From the NCBI GenBank assembly GCA_910586895.1, contig CAJUIW010000003.1, forward strand, positions 1-64,000: a DNA stretch of 64,000 nucleotides, in the 5' to 3' direction. Below are positions 54,330 through 63,868 of this stretch, piece after piece. The position numbers and the translations under genes are program-made. This stretch comes from an uncultured Muribaculaceae bacterium. GTDB taxonomy: Bacteria > Bacteroidota > Bacteroidia > Bacteroidales > Muribaculaceae. Every line of letters starts with the position of its first letter. Position 1 is the stretch's first letter. The notes beneath the pieces were generated by a model, which searched no databases, was not told the origin of the DNA, and saw nothing but the letters and a program-made list of their open reading frames with translations.

Positions 54330-54566
54330 CGGCTGCGTGCGAGGAAAAGCCTCGCAGAGGCGGAATGTGTGAAACCCCACTTCGAGTGTGCGAGGAGTGG
54401 GGACAAAACGGGATAATTACGGTTATGCCCTCGAAGTGGGCTGTTATCCGTAGATGATTAATATCAGGCATCTTCGAAGCCATTCTACTGCAGTAGGACT
54501 TATACCCTACTCCTCGCCGTTGACCGGCTCGAAGTAGGGTTCTCCTTAACCCGCGTCTCCGACGCT
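54330..54566. repeat. Direct repeat copy 2 (237 bp)
   Basis: Second copy of the element at 53571-53806, same orientation, with scattered substitutions and one extra base. The middle 120 bases are virtually unchanged. The whole gap 53404-54682 between the convergent M23 and phospho-sugar mutase genes consists of these repeats and hairpins, with no supported gene. Confidence 0.92.
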
Positions 54567-54627
54567 TTATCGCACAGTAGCTCAGACTGATACATCGCGG
54601 GGCGATGGCTGCACAAGATTATAAAAA

Positions 54628-54657
54628 AGCGCGCCGGCGGGGTTCCGCGGGCGCGCT
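54628..54657 (-). terminator. Terminator of the phospho-sugar mutase gene
   Basis: GC-rich hairpin with arms agcgcgcc/ggcgcgct and inner gcgg/ccgc, loop ggtt; a T6 run follows on the minus strand. Confidence 0.85.
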
Positions 54658-54682
54658 CGTTATTGTATTACAGAATGGGATA

Positions 54683-56434
54683 TCAGGCTATACCCAGATC
54701 TTTCTTGACGGTTTCGATCTTGGCATCGGCAGCGTTGATGGCATCAGCATAGTCAGCGGCTGAAGCCATGTGGCCTTTCACTTCGATGTAGAACTTGATT
54801 TTCGGCTCTGTGCCTGAAGGACGTACAGAGATCTTTGTACCATCCTCGGTGAAGTACTGGAGTACATTGCTTGTTGTAGGCATGTCCATCTTGGTGACGT
54901 TGCCTGTGGCCACATCGGTAAGATTCAGCGAATCATAGTCCTTGATTACGGTAACGGGGCTGCCGCCGATGGATTTGGGCGGATTTTCGCGGAACTGCTT
55001 CATCATGGCCTGAATCTCTTCGGCTCCGGCTTTGCCCTGACGCACTACAGATATGCCGGCTTCGCGTGAGAATCCGTACTTGATATAGATGTCCTGAAGC
55101 ATCTGCAGGAAGTTCATGCCCTTGTCGCGTGCCCATGCTGCGGCTTCGGCCATAAGGGAGATGGCAGAAACGGCGTCCTTATCGCGGGCGAAGTCCTCAG
55201 CAAGGAATCCGTAGCTTTCCTCACCGCCGCCAAGGTAGCGGGCTGTGCCTTCGTTGTCGCGGATAACGGCTGCAATCCATTTGAATCCGGTGTAGCAGTC
55301 GTACATAGGTATGTTGTTCTTTTCGGCGATTGACTTGATGGTCTCGGTGGTGACGATAGTCTTTACAATATATTCCTTACCGTCAAGACGTCCGAGCTCG
55401 GCGTTGCGTGTCATGATGTAGTTAAGGAGAATCATCACGATCTGGTTGCCGTTGATAAGCACGTATTCGCCATTGTCGTCGCGCAGCACGCAGCCTATGC
55501 GGTCAGCATCGGGGTCGGAAGCCATCACGAGGTCGGCGCCGGTTTCCTTAGCCTTGGCGATAGCCATTGCCATAGCTGAGGGTACCTCGGGGTTGGGTGA
55601 AGCCACGGTGGGGAAATCGCCGCTGGGCACGTCCTGTTCGGGAACGTGGATAATATTGCGGAAGCCGTAGTTCATCAGCGAACGGGGTATCAGCTCCACA
55701 CCTGTGCCGTGGATCGGGGTATACACAATCTTCATGTCGGCGTGACGCTCTACAGCTTCGGGGCTGAGCTGGAGGCCCTTGATGGCTGCGAGGAAGTCGG
55801 CGTCCATCTTTTCGCCTATGATTTCAATCTTTGACTTGTCGCCCTGGAATTTGATATCTTCCACACCCTTGATCTTATTGACATTGTCAATGATGTTGAC
55901 ATCGTGGGGTGCTATGATCTGTGCGCCGTCGGCCCAGTAAGCCTTGTAGCCGTTGTATTCCTTGGGATTGTGCGAGGCAGTGATGTTGACACCGCTCTGG
56001 CATCCGAGGTGACGGATGGCAAACGACAGTTCGGGAGTAGGACGGAAGCTGTCGAAGAGATATACCTTTATGCCGTTGGCTGAGAAGATATCAGCTACAA
56101 TCTCAGCGAATTTGCGGCTGTTGTTGCGCACGTCATGTCCTACAACCACTGAGATTTCGGGAAGATCGGCGAAAGCTTCCTTCAGATAGTTGGCAAGGCC
56201 CTGTGTGGCGGCACCTACGGTGTAGATGTTCATGCGGTTTGAGCCGGCGCCCATTATGCCGCGGAGTCCTCCGGTACCGAATTCAAGGTCCTTGTAGAAT
56301 GCCTCGATGAGTTCGGTCTTGTCCTCGGCATCGAGCATGCGCTTAACTTCGGCGCGAGTTTCAGCATCGTAAGCCTCACCGAGCCATACTTGAGCTTTGG
56401 CTATAATGGCCTGAAGCTGGTCGTTATTTTCCAT
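54683..56434 (-). CDS. Phospho-sugar mutase (phosphoglucomutase/phosphomannomutase family)
   Basis: 583-residue enzyme of the alpha-D-phosphohexomutase superfamily, moving phosphate between C1 and C6 of a hexose. Active-site serine lies in NITASHNPKEYNGYK near residue 158; the metal loop is ASDPDADRIGC; the sugar-binding loop is GGGEESYGFL; the phosphate loop SVRPSGTEPKIKFY is near the C-terminus. The length matches the long PgcA-type enzymes. Glucose versus mannose specificity cannot be read. A consensus promoter (56506-56536) and a terminator frame it as a single-gene unit. Confidence 0.93.
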   Translation of the reverse strand: MENNDQLQAIIAKAQVWLGEAYDAETRAEVKRMLDAEDKTELIEAFYKDLEFGTGGLRGIMGAGSNRMNIYTVGAATQGLANYLKEAFADLPEISVVVGHDVRNNSRKFAEIVADIFSANGIKVYLFDSFRPTPELSFAIRHLGCQSGVNITASHNPKEYNGYKAYWADGAQIIAPHDVNIIDNVNKIKGVEDIKFQGDKSKIEIIGEKMDADFLAAIKGLQLSPEAVERHADMKIVYTPIHGTGVELIPRSLMNYGFRNIIHVPEQDVPSGDFPTVASPNPEVPSAMAMAIAKAKETGADLVMASDPDADRIGCVLRDDNGEYVLINGNQIVMILLNYIMTRNAELGRLDGKEYIVKTIVTTETIKSIAEKNNIPMYDCYTGFKWIAAVIRDNEGTARYLGGGEESYGFLAEDFARDKDAVSAISLMAEAAAWARDKGMNFLQMLQDIYIKYGFSREAGISVVRQGKAGAEEIQAMMKQFRENPPKSIGGSPVTVIKDYDSLNLTDVATGNVTKMDMPTTSNVLQYFTEDGTKISVRPSGTEPKIKFYIEVKGHMASAADYADAINAADAKIETVKKDLGIA

Positions 56435-56505
56435 AAATATATTGTTTTGTTAGGTTAATTTCCATCGGTAGCCATGCCCTGACGCAGGCGCATGATTATC
56501 GATAG

Positions 56506-56536
56506 CAAATATAATAATTATCATTATATAAAACAA
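56506..56536 (-). promoter_or_regulatory. Phospho-sugar mutase promoter
   Basis: Minus-strand -7 box TATATTTG (56506-56513) and -33 TTG (56534-56536), spacing 20. The leader to the ATG at 56434 is about 65 bases. Confidence 0.75.
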
Positions 56537-56565
56537 CAAAATCCGCTCAATGTCGCACACAAAAA

Positions 56566-56589
56566 AGAGCGCGCCTTCCGGCGCGCTCT
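56566..56589 (-). terminator. Terminator of the OmpA-family gene
   Basis: Perfect hairpin gagcgcgcc-ttcc-ggcgcgctc, extended by A-T, with T6 on the minus strand. Its stem is very close to that of the terminator at 54628. Confidence 0.88.
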
Positions 56590-56625
56590 ACAAGGACAGA
56601 GGGGTTTGTTAAAAAATTTATGTTT

Positions 56626-57825
56626 TTACTGAGCAAAGATGACTATGCGGTTCCAGTCATTTTCGGGATAGGGCTGTGAGTCGCTGCCGTAGGCCTTGAT
56701 AGAGAGGCGGTCGGAGCTGATGCCATATTCGCCGGTGAGCATGTCAATCACGGCCTGTGCGCGGCGCTGTGAGAGAGCCATATTGTATTCGGCAGTGCCG
56801 GTATCCTTGTCGGCGTATCCACCAACCACTACTTTAGCTTCGGGGTTAGCCTTCATCCACTGTGCGATGTTGTAGACATTCACCTGTTCGCGGTCAGTGA
56901 TCTCAGCTGAGTTGATGCTGAAGCGTACGGTTGAGAGCAGAGGTGATTCCACGATGGTGGTTTCGCTTACTTCGGGGCAGGGAAGCTGAGCTTCGGCAGC
57001 GGCAAGAGCGGCAGCGGTTGTAGCGAGTTCGCCACGCAGGTCGTTGACCTGACCGTTGAGCTGGTTGATGTAGCCCAGATAATCGCAGGGGTTATAGCCT
57101 TTGAACTGACGTCCGCCGATGGTGAATGAGAGGCCGCCGATGGCAGAAAGGTTGCATTCGATGGGGTCGCCGCCTACTATGTTGTTGAAGTTGTCACCGT
57201 AGAACGAGGCACGGAGTTCAGCGAAGAAGTCAACATATTTGCAAAGACGGAAGCGAAGCTGGAAGCCGGCTGATACGGGGAGAGTCCATTCGCGTGTCTT
57301 GAGGTCACCATGATGAGCTGCAATTGTGGGGTTGGTTCCTTTGAAGTCCCAGGTGTATGTGCCGCCTACACCGAAGAAAGGAATGAAGCTGAACACGCGG
57401 TCAGGGTTGACTCCGCAAACCGAAGAGGTCATATCCCACATGATATCGAAATTGAGATTTGCCATCTGGGCTGAATTCATGTGAATGTAGTCGTAGTGGA
57501 TCTTGCCGTAATACCCGCTGAAACGGAATCCGAGGTAGGGACTGAACCAGTGGCCTACACCGACATTATATACTGCCGTGAAATGGCGTTTGGAATCTTT
57601 CATGTTATTGTCGTAGTCGACAAAAGGAAGGGAGGCTCCGGCGCCAATCTGAATAAACCAGTTGTCACGCCAGGATGATGAATAGTGAGTCTTACACTCC
57701 ACTACATCCGTTGTTGTCACTGCTGTTTCTTCGATAACTACAGCATTTTCCTGTGCATTTGCTCCGAGTGCGGAAAAAAGGATGCTCCCGCAGCCTAAAA
57801 TTGCAAAAATCAAATTCGTTTTCAT
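56626..57825 (-). CDS. OmpA-family outer membrane protein
   Basis: 399 residues from the ATG at 57825, chosen because it gives the signal peptide MKTNLIFAILGCGSILFSAL (cleavage after NAQ); the longer frame to 58002 adds a non-signal extension into the divergent dxr promoter region. The N-terminal domain (about 50-250) looks like a beta-barrel. A short Ala-rich coiled stretch follows (LRGELATTAAALAAAEAQL). The C-terminal OmpA domain (about 285-395) has GGYADKDTGTAEYN and LSQRRAQAVIDML, which binds peptidoglycan in this family. Likely an abundant structural porin. Confidence 0.9.
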   Translation of the reverse strand: MKTNLIFAILGCGSILFSALGANAQENAVVIEETAVTTTDVVECKTHYSSSWRDNWFIQIGAGASLPFVDYDNNMKDSKRHFTAVYNVGVGHWFSPYLGFRFSGYYGKIHYDYIHMNSAQMANLNFDIMWDMTSSVCGVNPDRVFSFIPFFGVGGTYTWDFKGTNPTIAAHHGDLKTREWTLPVSAGFQLRFRLCKYVDFFAELRASFYGDNFNNIVGGDPIECNLSAIGGLSFTIGGRQFKGYNPCDYLGYINQLNGQVNDLRGELATTAAALAAAEAQLPCPEVSETTIVESPLLSTVRFSINSAEITDREQVNVYNIAQWMKANPEAKVVVGGYADKDTGTAEYNMALSQRRAQAVIDMLTGEYGISSDRLSIKAYGSDSQPYPENDWNRIVIFAQ

Positions 57826-58008
57826 CTCTCTCGTAATTTTTATGAAACATTTGTAGAAAATAAAGTCTTGTTTAGAATTCATAACCTCAGCGATAGTCTG
57901 TGGTATGAACTTTTTACGAATTTTAAACATCCGCACGGAAAAATTGGTTCGGCGAAAAAGAGTGTTTTTTTTATTTTTCTTTACAAAAGCGCATCGCGGC
58001 ACCCCTAT

Positions 58009-58039
58009 TTTGCCATATGACGGAAAAGAACTATCTTTG
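58009..58039 (+). promoter_or_regulatory. dxr operon promoter
   Basis: TTTG at 58009-58012 and TATCTTTG at 58032-58039, spacing 19: a perfect consensus promoter. It lies inside the longer dxr frame from 57905, so that start is rejected. Confidence 0.85.
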
Positions 58040-58072
58040 CATAGTGACAGACATCACATCAGAGATTTGTCT

Positions 58073-59257
58073 ATGTATCAGCAGGAAACCAACCATCCTA
58101 AAAATATAGCCGTACTCGGCAGCACGGGTTCGATAGGGACCCAGACACTTGACATCATAGCGGCTTATCCTGACCGGTTCAAGGCCAGTGTGCTTGCCGC
58201 GGGCCATAACGTGGAGCATCTCATACGCCAGTGTATGATATTCCGTCCTAAAATGGCGGTGATAGCCGATGACAGCCTTTATCCACGGCTGCATGAAGCG
58301 CTCTCGCCGCTCGGCATCATCACGGCATCAGGCGCCGAAGCCCTGTGTGAGGCTGCGGAAATGCCGGAGAACGACACCGTGCTCACAGCCACCGTGGGCT
58401 ACAGCGGGCTTGCGCCCACCATCCGCGCCATCAAGGCCGGCAAGGATATAGCGCTGGCCAACAAGGAAACGCTCGTTGTGGCCGGAGAGCTTGTGACGAA
58501 ACTATTAGCTGAATCAACCTCGCGCATCCTGCCGGTGGATTCGGAGCATTCGGCCATATACCAGTGCCTCGTAGGTGAGGATATGGCTACTGTGGAGCGC
58601 CTCATAATCACAGCATCTGGCGGACCGTTCCGCACTTTTGACAAAGAGCGGCTGCACAGCGTCACCGTTGAGGACGCTCTGAAGCACCCCAACTGGAGCA
58701 TGGGAGCGAAAATCACCATTGACTCCGCCACGATGGTCAACAAAGCGTTTGAAATCATAGAGGCCCGCTGGCTATTCGACATAGCGCCTGAGCGGATAGA
58801 GGCCGTGGTGCACCCGCAATCGATAGTGCACTCCATGGTACAGTTTGCCGATGGCGCCGTAAAAGCCCAGTTAGGTCTGCCCGACATGCATCTGCCCATC
58901 AGATACGCCCTCGGCGATGCCACCCGACTGACAGCCTCGGACCGTCCCATGGCGCTCACTGACTACATGACTCTGACATTCGAGCGCCCGGACACCGGCA
59001 AGTTCCCCTGCCTCAACCTGGCCTACCGAGCCCTTGCCGAAGGGGGCTCCACGGCATGCACCATAAATGCCGCCAATGAAATAGCTGTGGGGGCATTCCT
59101 CAAAGGCAAAATAAAATTTCTCGACATATACAACACAATAGAAGAAACACTTCGCCGGACAGCATTCGTGAAAGAGCCGCGGTATGATGACTACGTGGCC
59201 ATCAACACCGAGGCACGTGCATACGCATCAGAACTGACCGGCACCGCCGCAAACTAA
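58073..59257 (+). CDS. dxr: 1-deoxy-D-xylulose 5-phosphate reductoisomerase
   Basis: Committed step of the MEP isoprenoid pathway, reducing and rearranging DXP to methylerythritol phosphate with NADPH. From the ATG at 58073 it has 394 residues. The NADPH motif is VLGSTGSIGTQTLD (14-27). The metal and substrate sites are in LPVDSEHSAIYQCL, ITASGGPFR and HPNWSMGAKITIDSATMVNK. It starts the plus-strand unit dxr-rseP-rlmI-DPP III; rseP follows after 5 bases. Confidence 0.95.
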   Translation: MYQQETNHPKNIAVLGSTGSIGTQTLDIIAAYPDRFKASVLAAGHNVEHLIRQCMIFRPKMAVIADDSLYPRLHEALSPLGIITASGAEALCEAAEMPENDTVLTATVGYSGLAPTIRAIKAGKDIALANKETLVVAGELVTKLLAESTSRILPVDSEHSAIYQCLVGEDMATVERLIITASGGPFRTFDKERLHSVTVEDALKHPNWSMGAKITIDSATMVNKAFEIIEARWLFDIAPERIEAVVHPQSIVHSMVQFADGAVKAQLGLPDMHLPIRYALGDATRLTASDRPMALTDYMTLTFERPDTGKFPCLNLAYRALAEGGSTACTINAANEIAVGAFLKGKIKFLDIYNTIEETLRRTAFVKEPRYDDYVAINTEARAYASELTGTAAN

Positions 59258-59262
59258 ACAAT

Positions 59263-60627
59263 ATGGAATCATTTCTCATGAAGGCCGCGCAACTTGTGGC
59301 CGCCCTGGCACTGCTCGTGATGATACACGAGTTCGGCCATTATATAATAGCCCGTATATTCGGCATAAAAGTAGAAAAATTCTATCTCTTCTTCAATCCA
59401 TGGTTCTCACTGGTGAAGTGGAAACCTAAAAAGAAGAATCCACGCCTCGATGCCAATGGCAATGAAATAGCCACATGGCGCGACACCGAGTATGGCATAG
59501 GCTGGCTCCCGCTGGGAGGCTATGTGAAGATAGCGGGCATGATAGACGAGTCGATGGACAAGGAGCAGATGGCCCGGCCCGCCGAACCGTGGGAATTCAG
59601 ATCGAAACCGGCCTATCAGCGTCTGCTCGTGATGCTCGGAGGCGTGATATTCAACTTCGTGCTGGCTCTGATAATATATGCAGGCATAGCATTTTACTGG
59701 GGAGAGAAATATATTGAATTTCACGATGCCACTGAGGGTATGGACTTCACACCCACCGCTCTGGCCGCAGGATTCCGCAACGGCGACATACCGCTCAGCG
59801 CCGACGGCAAGGAGCTTCACGCCGCACAGGAGGACTATATGCTCCGCATGGTGGAGGCCAAGAGTGTGAAGGTACTCCGCAACAAGCGTGACACCGTAGA
59901 GATAGCCATTCCTGAAAACTTCATACTGAAGCTCAAGGATGAACGGTTCATGGCCTACCGCATGCCGGTAGTGATTGACCGTGTGCAGGGTGCATCGGCA
60001 GCCTCGGCAGCAGGCCTCAAAGAGGGCGACCGCATTTTAGCAGTCGATACCTCAGCCACACCCTCGTTCACCGAACTGACGCCGGCCCTGATGTCCCGCG
60101 CCGGCAAGAAGGTGAATCTGACTGTAGAGCGCGAGGGCGCTACAATGCAGATACCGGCCGAACTCCCTGAGAGCGGCAAGCTCGGCTTCCAGCTGAAGCG
60201 CATCACTGACGTCTATCCCACGGTAACTGTCAACTACGGCCTGTTTGAGTCAATCCCCAAAGGCATAGACTTAGGAGTATCGACCCTGTCAAACTACGTA
60301 GGGTCAATGAAATATGTATTCACCAAAGAGGGTGCCAAAAGCCTTGGCGGATTCGGAGCCATAGGCAACATGTTCCCAGAGCGGTGGAGCTGGCTTTCAT
60401 TCTGGGAAATCACGGCCTTCCTGTCGGTAGCACTGGCGTTCATGAACATTCTGCCCATACCGGCTCTTGACGGCGGACATGTGATGTTCCTGCTCTGGGA
60501 GATGGTGACCCGCCGCAAACCGAGTGAGAAGGTTCTGGAATATGCCCAGGTGGCTGGTATGATACTTCTGCTTATATTACTTGTATATGCCAACGGCAAC
60601 GACCTTGTCCGCGCCATATTAAAATAA
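59263..60627 (+). CDS. rseP: RseP-family site-2 metalloprotease
   Basis: Intramembrane zinc protease of 454 residues. HEFGH lies at residues 22-26 in the first helix and the third ligand region MNILPIPALDGGH near residue 394. A periplasmic PDZ-like domain (about 215-300) shows VQGASAASAAGLKEGDRILA. In other bacteria RseP cleaves anti-sigma factors or signal peptides in the membrane; its substrate here is unknown. dxr next to rseP is a common order in bacterial genomes. rlmI begins 20 bases later. Confidence 0.93.
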   Translation: MESFLMKAAQLVAALALLVMIHEFGHYIIARIFGIKVEKFYLFFNPWFSLVKWKPKKKNPRLDANGNEIATWRDTEYGIGWLPLGGYVKIAGMIDESMDKEQMARPAEPWEFRSKPAYQRLLVMLGGVIFNFVLALIIYAGIAFYWGEKYIEFHDATEGMDFTPTALAAGFRNGDIPLSADGKELHAAQEDYMLRMVEAKSVKVLRNKRDTVEIAIPENFILKLKDERFMAYRMPVVIDRVQGASAASAAGLKEGDRILAVDTSATPSFTELTPALMSRAGKKVNLTVEREGATMQIPAELPESGKLGFQLKRITDVYPTVTVNYGLFESIPKGIDLGVSTLSNYVGSMKYVFTKEGAKSLGGFGAIGNMFPERWSWLSFWEITAFLSVALAFMNILPIPALDGGHVMFLLWEMVTRRKPSEKVLEYAQVAGMILLLILLVYANGNDLVRAILK

Positions 60628-60647
60628 TCACACCTCTATTTCCATAA

Positions 60648-61832
60648 ATGAATTACAGCGTAGTAACACTCAAGCGCGGCAAAGAAGAATCGCTCAAGCG
60701 CTTCCATCCATGGATATTTTCCGGAGCCATAGCCAATATGGACAGCGGCATAGAAGAAGGTGACACCGTGAGTGTCATAGCATCGGACGGCACGCCTCTC
60801 GGTGTGGGCCATTACCAGATAGGGAGCATAGCCGTACGCATGCTCGCCAATCCCGGCACCGATATCGACAAGGATTTCTACGGATCACGCCTTGCGGCCG
60901 CCTATGGCCTGCGCAAGGCCCTCGGACTGTCACGACCCGACAACAACGCCTACCGTCTGGTACACGGCGAGGGTGATTTCCTTCCCGGACTGATAGTGGA
61001 TGTCTACGGTCCTACAGCCGTGATGCAGGCCCACTCACCGGCCATGCACTATGCACGCGACATCATAGCCCGCAGCCTCGTTGAGCTGCCCGGGGCCGGG
61101 ATAGAGAATGTCTACTACAAATCGGAAACCACACTCCCCTACAAGGCTCAGCTTGACCCTCAGAACGATTACATAATAGGTTCATACGCTACGGATGTGG
61201 CTGTGGAGAACGGACTGAAATTCCACGTTGACTGGCTGCGCGGACAAAAGACCGGTTTCTTCGTTGACCAGCGCGACAACCGCAATCTGCTGCGCAGTTT
61301 TGCCCGCGGACGCCGTGTGCTCAATATGTTCTGCTACACCGGCGGCTTCTCGGTGTATGCCCTTGACGGCGGTGCCGAGGAGGTACATTCGGTTGACTCG
61401 TCGGCCAAAGCGGTGAAGCTCACCGATGAAAATGTGCAGCTCAATTTCGGCAATGATGCACGCCATAAAGCTATCGCAATCGATGCCTTCAAGTATCTGG
61501 CTGATATGGAGCATGGACGGTATGACCTTGTGGTACTCGACCCGCCGGCATTTGCCAAACACCGCAGCGCCATCAAAAACGCACTGCGCGGCTATCAGCG
61601 GCTCAATGCCCGCGCCATGGAGAAGATGCCCTCGGGCAGCATCCTGTTTACATTCTCCTGCTCTCAGGCCATCAGCCGCGAACAGTTCCGCCTGGCGGTA
61701 TTCTCAGCGGCTGCCCAGACAGGACGGCGCGTGCGCATACTGCACCAGCTCACACAGCCGGCTGACCACCCTGTAAATATTTATCATCCCGAAGGAGAAT
61801 ATCTGAAGGGACTTGTGCTATACATTGAATAA
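60648..61832 (+). CDS. RlmI-like class I SAM-dependent rRNA methyltransferase
   Basis: 394 residues with an N-terminal PUA domain (about 1-80, KRFHPWIFSGAIANM) and a C-terminal Rossmann methyltransferase domain. SAM-binding and catalytic blocks are GFFVDQRDNRNLL, VLNMFCYTGGFSVYALDGG and VVLDPPAFAKH; FTFSCSQAIS is the conserved Cys-containing motif. In E. coli the RlmI enzyme makes m5C in 23S rRNA; RlmI versus other members of the family is not settled. The DPP III start codon follows the stop by one base. Confidence 0.88.
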   Translation: MNYSVVTLKRGKEESLKRFHPWIFSGAIANMDSGIEEGDTVSVIASDGTPLGVGHYQIGSIAVRMLANPGTDIDKDFYGSRLAAAYGLRKALGLSRPDNNAYRLVHGEGDFLPGLIVDVYGPTAVMQAHSPAMHYARDIIARSLVELPGAGIENVYYKSETTLPYKAQLDPQNDYIIGSYATDVAVENGLKFHVDWLRGQKTGFFVDQRDNRNLLRSFARGRRVLNMFCYTGGFSVYALDGGAEEVHSVDSSAKAVKLTDENVQLNFGNDARHKAIAIDAFKYLADMEHGRYDLVVLDPPAFAKHRSAIKNALRGYQRLNARAMEKMPSGSILFTFSCSQAISREQFRLAVFSAAAQTGRRVRILHQLTQPADHPVNIYHPEGEYLKGLVLYIE

Positions 61833-61833
61833 A

Positions 61834-63843
61834 ATGAAAACATTATTCTGCGCTGTGCTTGGCGCCGCCATGACAGTTTCGGCGTCAGCAGCATCATCAA
61901 CCAATCAAAAATCAGATTTTAATTACGTGAACGACCGTTTTGCCGACATCGAAGTGCTGCGCTACAAAGTGCCCGGATTCGAGCAGCTTTCACTCCAGCA
62001 GAAGAAACTGATCTACTATCTGACTGAGGCAGCTATCACAGGACGCGACATCCTGTGGGACCAGAATGGGAAGTACAACCTTGCTATCCGTTCACTCCTT
62101 GAAAATGTATATACCAATTACAGCGGCTCGAAGAAGGACAAGGACTATAAAGGGCTCGAACTGTATCTGAAGCAGATATGGTTTGGCAACGGCATACACC
62201 ATCACTATTCGATGGATAAGTTCAAGCCGGAATTCTCTGAGAAATTTCTCCGCAATCAGATTGCCAAACTTCCGGCTGACAAGAAACCGGCGGATACAGA
62301 CATACTGCTGAAAGTGATTTTCGACCCTCAGTTCATGGCCAAGCGCGTGAACCAGGCCGAAGGCGAGGATCTGATACTTACTTCGGCCAACAATCTGTAT
62401 GACGGAGTGACCCAGGCCGAAGTGGAAGCATACTACAACGCACTGAAGGATACCACTGACCTTACCCCCGTATCATACGGACTGAACACCCGCGTGACAA
62501 AAATAAACGGTAAAGTGACCGAACAGCCCTACATGGTGGGCGGACTTTACAGCCCGGCCATAACCCGCATAGTGGAGCTTCTCGGCAAGGCACGCGAATG
62601 TGCTGAAAATCCTGCGCAGGCAGCAACGATTGACAAATTGATTGAATTCTACCGCACCGGTTCGCTCAAGGCATTTGACGAGTATTCAATCATGTGGGTC
62701 GACGACACCAACTCACAGGTTGACTTCATAAACGGATTCATTGAAAGCTACGGCGACCCGTTAGGTATGACCGGCTCATGGGAATCAATAGTCAATTTCA
62801 AAAATATACCCGCCTCCCACCGCACAGAAGTGATAAGCGACAATGCCCAGTGGTTTGAAAGCAATTCGCCTGTTGACCCGCGTTTCCGCAAGGATAAGGT
62901 GAAAGGTGTGACAGCGAAAGTGATCACCGCAGCTATCCTTGCAGGCGATTCATACCCCTCCACTCCCATAGGCATCAATCTTCCTAATGCCAACTGGATC
63001 CGTGCGGCCCACGGCTCGAAGTCAGTGACCATTGAGAATATCACCGAAGCATACGATGAAGCCTCACATGGCAACGGCTTCAACGAGGAATTCGTGCCCG
63101 ATGCCTCAATGCGCGAAATGATGGACAAGTACCTTTTTGTAACCGACAATCTTCACACTGACCTTCACGAATGCCTCGGACATGCTTCGGGACGCATTCT
63201 GCCCGGCGTTGACCCTGATGCACTCAAAGCCCACGGCTCGACTCTGGAGGAGGCCCGCGCCGACCTCTTCGCACTCTACTATCTTGCCGACCCGAAGCTT
63301 CTTGAACTCGGACTGCTTGACAATGCCGATGCTTACAAGCCTCAGTATTACAAGTATATCCTCAACGGCCTTATGACACAGCTGATGCGTATAGAGCCGG
63401 GTAAAGATGTGGAGGAAGCCCACATGCGCAACCGCAAGCTGATATCGGAGTGGGTTCTTGAAAAAGGCAAGAAGGACAACGTGATGGAACTCTACACCAA
63501 GGATGGCAAGACATACCTGCGCATCAATGACTACCCGGCAGTACGCCGCCTCTTCGGAGAACTCCTCGGAGAGATTCAGCGCATCAAGAGCGAAGGTGAC
63601 TATGAAGCAGGACGTGACCTGGTGGAAAAATATGCTGTCAAGGTAGATCCTAAGCTGCACAACGAAGTGCTGGAACGCTACTCGCACCTCAACATTGCTC
63701 CTTACAAGGGATTCGTCAACCCGGTTTACACTCCGGTATATGATCAGAACGGTAATATCACTGATGTCACCATCAGCTATACCGAGGATTACATCCCCCA
63801 GATGCTCCGCTACTCACGCGACTATTCACCCCTGACAAAGTAA
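61834..63843 (+). CDS. Dipeptidyl peptidase III (M49 family)
   Basis: Zinc exopeptidase that removes dipeptides from N-termini of oligopeptides. 669 residues from the ATG at 61834, which yields a signal peptide (MKTLFCAVLGAAMTVSASAA); the longer frame from 61813 overlaps rlmI. The zinc motif HECLGH lies near residues 445-450, where eukaryotic DPP III has HELLGH; the third ligand motif EEARAD is near residue 472. The Cys variant and size fit the Bacteroides enzymes I know of. Because of the signal peptide it is likely periplasmic and would feed on peptide fragments. Confidence 0.93.
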   Translation: MKTLFCAVLGAAMTVSASAASSTNQKSDFNYVNDRFADIEVLRYKVPGFEQLSLQQKKLIYYLTEAAITGRDILWDQNGKYNLAIRSLLENVYTNYSGSKKDKDYKGLELYLKQIWFGNGIHHHYSMDKFKPEFSEKFLRNQIAKLPADKKPADTDILLKVIFDPQFMAKRVNQAEGEDLILTSANNLYDGVTQAEVEAYYNALKDTTDLTPVSYGLNTRVTKINGKVTEQPYMVGGLYSPAITRIVELLGKARECAENPAQAATIDKLIEFYRTGSLKAFDEYSIMWVDDTNSQVDFINGFIESYGDPLGMTGSWESIVNFKNIPASHRTEVISDNAQWFESNSPVDPRFRKDKVKGVTAKVITAAILAGDSYPSTPIGINLPNANWIRAAHGSKSVTIENITEAYDEASHGNGFNEEFVPDASMREMMDKYLFVTDNLHTDLHECLGHASGRILPGVDPDALKAHGSTLEEARADLFALYYLADPKLLELGLLDNADAYKPQYYKYILNGLMTQLMRIEPGKDVEEAHMRNRKLISEWVLEKGKKDNVMELYTKDGKTYLRINDYPAVRRLFGELLGEIQRIKSEGDYEAGRDLVEKYAVKVDPKLHNEVLERYSHLNIAPYKGFVNPVYTPVYDQNGNITDVTISYTEDYIPQMLRYSRDYSPLTK

Positions 63844-63868
63844 CAGACACTACAAGTCCAATACACGG

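Larger units (their letters stand above)
53853..54607. repeat. Family of small tight-loop hairpins
   Basis: Short perfect hairpins with loops of 3-4 bases are scattered between and after the direct repeats: atgcc-tcc-ggcat (53853-53865), catcgc-aaa-gcgatg (53885-53899), gtcc-gta-ggac (54007-54017), gtcc-tgaa-ggac (54042-54053), gccc-taaa-gggc (54120-54131), gaacct-ttc-aggttc (54234-54248), catgcc-aaa-ggcatg (54270-54284), catcgc-ggg-gcgatg (54593-54607). Several are followed by ccctaca or a close variant. Confidence 0.85.

Noticed and set aside
54241..54483. 80-codon minus-strand open frame starting MASKMPDINHL
   Set aside because: It is the second copy of the same repeat-derived frame. Open frames carried by repeated intergenic DNA are not evidence of a gene.
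57826..58002. Longer N-terminus for the OmpA protein
   Set aside because: It would bury the signal peptide 59 residues into the protein and run up to the divergent dxr promoter.
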